The notes under the pieces are model-generated. The model ran no database searches and was not told where the DNA came from. It saw only the letters and a list, made by a program, of their open reading frames with translations. From Gymnopilus junonius (taxonomy: Eukaryota; Basidiomycota; Agaricomycetes; Agaricales; Galerinaceae), in NCBI GenBank assembly GCA_015501075.1, contig JADNYJ010000039.1, positions 124,001-188,000 of the forward strand: 64,000 nt of DNA. Direction: 5' to 3'. Shown piece after piece: positions 57,517-64,000 of the stretch (position 1 is the first letter of the stretch; every line of letters starts with the position of its first letter). The position numbers and the translations under genes are program-made.

Positions 57517-58592
57517 TTACACTGATACCACTGCTTCAACGCATTGCCAGAGTCCTTTCTCACTATCCATCTCAGCTCTCGCACCAAGGGGTATTGTAAT
57601 CACTGGATCGGTATGACCTATATCCACTCCGGCCAATATTGGGCATTCTCCTGCAGTTCTTCCAACTACTTCCACAGTCTGGGCAACATAACTCTCGAAG
57701 TCGTCATTCATGCCTTGCGTGAATCCAAAAGAATGCCCCAATATGATGCCGGTGATTTGATGAAAGACTCCGCGGGTTGACAAGGTCACATATTTCTGCC
57801 TTTGCGTTTAAGACGGGATATGGAGGATGTTCCTCCCAAGGCTCGCCTTCAGGGAGTTCAAGAAGCAAGATAACACCGTGATAGGAAGGTAGATCGTAAG
57901 GTGTTCCGCCAAGGCGAACGACCAGGGGAGAGTGCCGCCGAACATTATACCTTCAGCCCTGCCCTCCCTGACCCACCTCCATCCAGTGTTTGACTTCATG
58001 GGTCGGGCGACTGTCAGATCTTTGGGTGTGAACCAATATTGGGTTGCTGATTCGTCTGTATATTCTTTACTGACAGGGAATAGACCAAGAGGCTTATTAG
58101 CGGTTGTTAAAACTTGCGTGAAGTGGGACGTAGTAGTTTCTAATGGGTGAGGGAATTCAGCAAACTGGGTGAGTGCTGCAGGCCCATAAAACGTCCGGAG
58201 GCCTGATTGCGTATATAGAGCATAATGCAAGTATGTTATGTCGCTGAAGCCACATAAAATCTTCGGATTGTTTTTTATGAGGGAATAGTCGAGGTGATTC
58301 AATAACTCGTTGGCATTTGGACCGCCGAGAGCGCAAACGATGGCGGATATCTCTGGATCAGCAAATGCTCTATGTATTTCGTTGACGCGCAGCTCAATTG
58401 ATTCTTTGAGAGTAGCAGTGTGACCGAGGGGCTCATAAAAACTTGAGTTTTAAAGCCCAAGGAAGATATGAAGTTGACGGCTAATGCTTCACGTTCAGGC
58501 AGCAAGTCGTTGAGACGGGCAGAAGGAGATATGATTGCGATCGTTGAGGACGGACGGAGAGCCCTTGGAATGATCTTTGTGCTACTCGACAT
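57517..58592 (-). pseudogene. LD-carboxypeptidase-like protein (peptidase S66), three indels
   Basis: Serine peptidase of family S66 (LdcA/MccF type), which in bacteria cleaves murein tetrapeptides or microcin. Starts MSSSTKIIPRALRPSSTIAIISPS. The nucleophile region is LCGFSDITYLHYAL, a Glu-bearing strand is VILLLELPEGEP, and the catalytic His lies in GVDIGHTDPVITIPLG. Homology is continuous only if the frame shifts at a C-run (minus sense) at 58428-58431, at another at 57925-57928, and at 57774-57776. All three are length changes in C/G runs, so sequencing error is a real alternative to decay. Apart from these the length (~355 residues) and motif order are normal. Fungal S66 proteins exist; a bacterial origin is often suggested for them. 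Confidence 0.75.
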
Positions 58593-58886
58593 TGAATATC
58601 AGCAGGGGAAGCAGGCAAGACTGCCTGCCAGGCGAGGTAGATTTATATACCCTAGACAAGTGTGGCATCCACATGGTCATGTTGCCACAAAGAGGCTATC
58701 GGCTACATTACAAAGTCAATGTAGTGAATCGGAGCTAGTACTGTATTTTGTTATGCACTGTCCCTCTATCATGAGAAAAGGCTTCCAGTTCAGTGTTCAA
58801 ACGTTGACGCCTTGGAGCACGCCATTTTGGAGAAAACACAGCATGCAATAAAAATACAGCCTCGATGAATACCGCGCAGACGGCGA

Positions 58887-60265
58887 CTAAGCTCCAATAT
58901 CTGATTTTTCCGAATACATCGGACCAGTCCATTCTTCGCCAGGGGAATGCATGCTCGAGGGAAAACTTGAGATCTCTGTCAGTGTTATCGGTTCCGAAGA
59001 CGACGTCTTATCGGAAAGGCGAGTGCATGTTGGTGAATGAGGTTGGTATTGGGTTGTCGGCTCCGGATCCGCGGTATCTAACGATGATGGGCTTTGGTCT
59101 TGACGGAGGTTGCGGAGTCGGCGTATAGCTTGATAGAAACGCGTTGAGACCACAGTCAGGTTGCACACGAAAAGAGATACAGAAGCCTAGGAAGGGCGAG
59201 TCAGCATCATATAGCATCATCTACCTGATTAGCACCGCACTCACTTCAATGTTACACAGGCCTTCGAGGATGAGAAGATAATCCACTCCGGGAAATACAT
59301 CCTTGTTCAGGAATATAATCGCTATAACAACCCCAGCCAACAACGTCAAGATGCTTCCAGAAAATACCATAAGAATAAGGCGGCGCTCCCCCGCAGGGAG
59401 CTTGATGCGCCAGAAAAATATTAAAGGTGAAATAACAAGTAGGAGATCGCCAAATACATTGACTAAAGAGGGAGGTGAGGATAGAAGCTTGAGTGCGCTG
59501 CACTTAAGTATATGATAATCTGGCCTCACCTACAAACAAAAAGATGGTCTGGACGAGGAAGCCACCTGCGCCTGTATCACAGTGTGTTACTTCGAACAGA
59601 ACGAGTAACGGGGATGTGTATTTGCAGGTTAAATTGGCGACGAGGATGTTGGTGATGCAGAAGACGATCATGGCACCAACAAGAACATAAGACCATCGTC
59701 GTGCTGGATGCTTTGCGGGGAATATTCGTCCTAAAGAGAGAGAAAGAGCCACTCGTGTAGACCTTTTTGACATCGGCATGTTAGGAGCACATCTTTGCAG
59801 CATGCTTTAGGACTTACCAAACGATCAAAAGGTACGGAAGGAGAGAAAGCCAGAAGGAGTTTAGGACTCGAAATGTTCGTGTTGTGTGCGTCAAGTCGAG
59901 GACTACACGACAATCAGAGTCGCGGACGCGTAGCTGGTAAGAATAAGGACTTACCTCGATGATAAAACCTAACCAACGTCAACATCCAATACATTGGATC
60001 CAGCATCAAAGGGAGGAAGGCAACATAATCGTCCCACCACGATCGACGGATCCTAAAGCGATGAACTAGTCGATAAAGCGTGGACACTATCGCCACCGCG
60101 TGTAGAATCGAAAGGGATACTGGAAGACAGATTGGCTTGAGTTTTTTGCCTCGTTCGTAATTGTCCACCGACCGTACCTTTCCAAGCCGTGTAAGATTGC
60201 AGTGGAAGCGTAGCCGTCGACCCCGGCGTCGAGGGGTATTGTCTTCTGGTAAAGGTTACCGACAT
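58887..60265 (-). CDS. rhodopsin-like multi-pass membrane protein (Agaricomycete type)
   Basis: About five exons. Starts MSVTFTRRQYPSTPGS. The first membrane segment is formed across a splice (AAAG/gtacgg .. cttccag/TATCC), giving VSLSILHAVAIVSTLYRLVHRFRIRRSWWDD. Further segments include FWLSLLPYLLIVW/STRVALSLSLGRIFP, WSYVLVGAMIVFCITNILVAN, a Cys-containing loop with HCDTGAGGFLVQT, VFGDLLLVISPLIFFW, LMVFSGSILTLLAGVVIAIIFL and a last helix before a cytosolic Ser/Pro-rich tail (TSSSEPITLTEISSF). The RIRRSWWDD motif after helix 1 is common in Agaricomycete membrane proteins of unknown function with a seven-helix layout. Ligand and signalling partner are unknown. Confidence 0.7.
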
Positions 60266-62049
60266 TTGAGAATCCCAGAGGCTTCCATGACCGTGCAGAG
60301 CGCTTTAAGTGACTGCGTGAGATGCCTGTTTTCATAGAACGGAAGAAATGGATAAACTGCGTACTTCGCTGCCACTTGTGATATTTTCAACATCGTGGGT
60401 GTTGAACCAATGCCACGGTAAGTGCCGTCAAAGCCCCTAGCGGAGGAGGATGATGTGTCTGGAGACGGAGAGGAGGATCTCTGCAAAGTAGAAAAGAATC
60501 CAGCCCTCAGAAATTCGACATTCCCGGTATCAAGAGAATGTTAAGGACATGAAGAAGCTAGAAATGAGGGCGTTGGCTACCACCGGATTTATGAAGAATT
60601 ATGGGAACACGATCTTCGGTTATTTGATGTCATCATTGATACCGGTTCTCATGGAGTATTTTTTAAATTTCGTCGATGTCGACTTGTTGCGATTTACAAT
60701 TCTAGGATTCCCTTGATTTCTGCTATAAACTGGTGGTGAGAGGGAAAATCGCCTCGAGATAATTGAATTCCTTGCGGTCCATAGAGGAAAGTTGGTTCAC
60801 CACATTCTATTTGTGCATGTCAATTTTGCATCTGCTCAACCCCATCAAAATGGGCTAATCCGGTCCATATGGCGATGCCAAATTCAATACTGGGCGAATC
60901 CGGTGGGTGGAGAAAGAAAGGACGCCTCAAAGCCTTCTACGGTTCTAAGCAAGGTTGACCAGGGGTTATCCAAAACTGGACAGCCTAGGGAACCACCGTC
61001 ACAAGAGAACAGGGGAGAATATTGAATACAATTGCGGGGGCTCTCCCACTGAATGAACAGCGACGGCACTAGTATTAGCGCTCGACCTTGAGAGACAAAA
61101 TACAAGTGTGGATTAGATCGATCCATGTGCTTGGAACTTGTATTCTGAGTGAACGGTAGGACAAATCCAGTGAAAATACTCGGGATAAGTCGTTGATATC
61201 CTCATTATGCGTGAACGTTATGGTATGACACCGAGGAAAGATTTTCACACAATAAGCAAAATATAGATCTAGACCGCAGCACGGTGTGAGTGAAAATAGA
61301 GTACAGGGTTTTAAAATAATCGCCGTAGAAGGTGACCAAAAAAAGCACGACAACGGCAGAAAAATGAAGAGACGAAGTATGAGAGTATCGCCCAACTTAG
61401 GCAAGGGTAAAACGGACTTTGGGGGTTTGTCCTGGAGGATAGTAAAGGATGACTTAAGGTGCTTATATGGCCTAAAGTTTTGCCCTGCATATTCTTCATC
61501 TAAAAAGCGGTTAACTCTGGAAGTCCAATGTAGAAAGCTAAAGGGCCCTGCAGACCAAGCGAATTGCATGGAACATCGAAGGATAAATCATATAAGTGCA
61601 CAAGTTCGGAGCCATGGAGAGAAAGATGAGACTGAAGGAGATCGAATCCACCATCTCATATAAATTCGGACACGCAGAGGATTTGAGTATACATATGTAG
61701 CTGGCTTTGGTCCATAGAAGACTAAGGAGTAGGATAGTCTTGAGTTGCCGCGAATGCGGTCGCCAAGATACACTGCGCTCTGAGAAAGGTCGACGATGAC
61801 GCCGTTGAATTGGCAACGCCAACATTGTACATAACAAATGACCTGATTAACGCAACAGGGAGAAAGAAAAGTCCGTTTGGCTTTGGTGGACAACTGGACG
61901 ATATTCAAAGTCGAGAGCAAGCCGAGAGGATATCTGGGGCGTGGTCGACGTCAATGACGCTTTCATAGAAAGATAGCCTGGGAAGAAATTGCCGAGAGTG
62001 TCGAGGGCTATAATTATCTGCGCTCCCGACCTCATTAAAGCGGTGGTGA
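60266..62049. other. intergenic, no gene recognised
   Basis: Several open frames of 75-165 codons exist on both strands (for example - near 61075-61569, + near 61286-61663), but none resembles a known family or splices convincingly. Confidence 0.35.
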
Positions 62050-62693
62050 CACTGCTGGCAACAGGTTATTTAAGTTGACCAAAAATGATTAAGAAAATAA
62101 ATTAAACATGTTTATGTTCTTGGTCTGCTTTTCCATCACATAAAATCTATTTTCAACTCAACAATTGCTGGTACAGAAATTCTTTTGTCAAACACTTCAT
62201 TTTTAGCATATTTATAGGCCTATTAAATGCAATACTTGTGCTAAATTTTTTTGATCAAAAATGGTGACAGAAAGGTAGAGTTTATTGTTTTATTGTTCTC
62301 GTTGTCAATTGTAGTATTTAAGACAAGTTTTGGTTCCTTTAAAATAAGGTAAAAATATTTTCAATTCAGTTTGGGTGCGAAACATTGTTCTTTTTGTTTA
62401 TCCAACAACAAAAATTCTTGCTAAATTTATCATTTACGAGACAACAAAAGAAATTGTGAATGTGAAATTTAACAAAAGCTTTTGTCTATACAAAAACATG
62501 ATGTAAACTTTAGATTCTGTGGGGCTAAGAACTTTATAATACAGGTAGAATCTGTATTATATTTTTTCAGAATTAAAATATATCATTTTTAATAGATTCA
62601 AGAACTCAAAAAACGGTCGAAAACATGTAAACATGTTTAATTTATTTTTTTAATCATTTTTTAGTCTACTTAAATAACCTGTTGCCAGCAGTG
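62050..62693. mobile_element. CACTA-type MITE, 644 bp, with long terminal inverted repeats and TGA target duplication
   Basis: The left end starts CACTGCTGGCAACAGG and the right end finishes with its exact reverse complement, CCTGTTGCCAGCAGTG. The inverted repeats extend to about 65-70 bp with a few mismatches (to TTAAACATGTTTA). TGA directly flanks both ends (62047-62049 and 62694-62696), a 3-bp target-site duplication as expected for CACTA/EnSpm elements whose ends read CACTR. The interior is very AT-rich and has no open frame of note, so the element is non-autonomous and would need a transposase from elsewhere. Confidence 0.85.
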
Positions 62694-62696
62694 TGA

Positions 62697-63836
62697 GTAG
62701 AAGTCGTTGTGTAGAAGTAATTCGGATGCTTTGGCATGTGTGTGCACGGAATAAATACATATATTTAAATATATATATATTCAGACAGTAAAAAACGTTC
62801 TAGAGGCGGACGAGTTCTTTCGATGCAATGCGATTCCAAGCGCGGTAGTCAATGTAGGCTCTAGATCTCGCAACCGGCCAAAGCAGCTACAGATCTTCAG
62901 AATAATCTCGTCATCGACGTAACAGTACTGTGTGTCTGCACGACCGATCAGCCGAAAGTGAAAGAAAACACGCAGACCGCAGATTCAATTAGATAGAAGT
63001 GGAAATGATCCGTGAGTGGATAGGCAGTGCGACCACTCGGCCTTGAGAAGATGATTAATGAATTGTACGATATATAGAGATGACGGCGTTATGAAATACA
63101 GCCTGCTCTTTTATATATCCGCACGGTAGATTTTACACCTCGCATCCTAGTTCATCATTATTCTGCCTGATGAAGATAGCTGGTGTCGCACACGGCAGAA
63201 GTGCATACGCAGCACGGAGTGTGTGTTGACTTTAGTCGAGGGTTGGCACATATGTACCCCAAGCAAAGTCGAGACATTGATAGAGCCAGTGCCGGGTGAT
63301 AGAGTAAAAGCTAGCAGAATAAATAAGACCCAATCCAGCTCCTGAAGAACAATTCAGAGAAGGTTTAGTAAAGACAGAGAGGCAGAGAGAGCGATCTACA
63401 TCCTGGCGTGTTCCATTAGATGACTCCGTTCAAAAGCAGAATACAACCAAGGCTCTCTTAGTAAGTATGTTGCCAGATGAGCACAAAAAGAGAGGCTGTT
63501 CCCGTAATTGATCGTCAAAGTGGTCGCCAGAGTAATAGAAAAAAAGTGCACCGTAAGGCCACCTCGAAGTATACGGTGCACAATACAAGAGTAAGAGGAT
63601 GCGAGGATACGCAGATCTGGAGTGACTGCTGCCAATAATGAAGTTACATAACTCGAGGTTCGAGCTAGCCGGAAGAACTTACCGAGGCATCGACGGCGTT
63701 CTGGACAAAGGGTCCCCGACCCTGTAAGACGTGTCACGGCGAAGACCGACTAGGCTAAGTGCACTTCTTTTTTTTCAGAGCGCCCGTTAGTTTAGGTTGA
63801 ATTAGAAGAGTCAAGGACGGAAGTTCCGGAATTCAT
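62697..63836. other. intergenic, no gene recognised
   Basis: No convincing exon chain. The frame at 63396-63737 (-) has no recognised similarity. Confidence 0.35.
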
Positions 63837-63839
63837 ACG

Positions 63840-63848
63840 TATATAAAG
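63840..63848 (+). promoter_or_regulatory. TATA box pointing out of the window
   Basis: TATATAAAG followed by a C/T-rich leader (63870-63920). The only nearby ATG is at 63997-63999, so the gene, if real, lies to the right of the window. Confidence 0.45.
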
Positions 63849-64000
63849 GACGTGCTGGCTGGTCGGGATTCATTTCCGCTCACCCTTCTCTTTGTGCCCA
63901 CCATCTTCTGCCGACTTTCCAAAGCCACCTTGAATTCTTTGAGAGAACGAACAACTTCAAGGTATTCAAGGTACTTAGGTCTCAAATAGTGGCGTAATGT

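Noticed and set aside
61075..61663. Overlapping open frames of 125-165 codons on both strands
   Set aside because: No recognisable family, no splice structure and poor composition; probably chance frames.
63650..63670. tRNA B-box-like GGTTCGAGCTAGCC
   Set aside because: Does not match GGTTCGANTCC and no cloverleaf can be folded around it.

Overview
The window is nuclear DNA of a basidiomycete fungus, almost certainly an Agaricomycete (mushroom-forming class). The genes are cut by many short introns (about 45-70 nt, mostly GT..AG). The content includes an AA14 lytic polysaccharide monooxygenase, an HMG-box regulator of the type common in mushrooms, a spliceosomal U6 snRNA, and several protein families that I know only from Agaricomycetes. 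Functional names come from recognising motifs by eye; no search was run.

Left part (0.7-17.4 kb): an accessory cluster of two interspersed paralogous families. One is a set of Hsp70-type ATPases of the fungal HSPA12-like group (copies A, B and C here, all on +). The other is a set of coiled-coil proteins with a conserved C-terminal module (CC1, CC2 and CC3, all on -). CC2/A and CC3/C are divergent neighbours. 17.9-20.1 kb holds an HMG-box gene on -. 20.1-23.8 kb is gene-poor. 23.4-26.1 kb is a tandem duplication of a small Agaricomycete gene of unknown function (products starting MGQYW); its second copy has lost its start. 26.5-28.1 kb is a secreted AA14 enzyme.

Middle (28.3-48.1 kb): Hsp70-like copy D (-), the 3'-5' exonuclease REX4 (+), a helical/ZZ-finger/membrane-anchored protein (+, damaged) and a mitochondrial carrier (+). 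Then come three more Hsp70-like copies in tandem on - (E, F, G), and coiled-coil gene CC4 (+), divergent from G across only 185 bp. The 5' flanks of E and F keep the same bidirectional promoter plus the first dozen codons of a lost coiled-coil gene. The ancestral duplicated unit therefore looks like a divergent pair: Hsp70-like ATPase plus coiled-coil protein. I consider this pair the most interesting possible system in the window.

Right part (49.7-64 kb): a two-domain ABC ATPase (YDR061W/ModF type), a broken Agaricomycete hypothetical gene, an intact membrane protein, U6 snRNA, an S66 LD-carboxypeptidase-like gene with three one-base indels, a rhodopsin-like multi-pass membrane protein, and a 644-bp CACTA-type MITE with 3-bp target-site duplications. 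A TATA box near the right edge points to a gene beyond the window.

Many genes carry single-base frameshifts, often in C/G runs, while others (A, B, D, E, F, CC4, AA14, REX4, carrier) read cleanly. I cannot tell sequencing error from real decay without reads.
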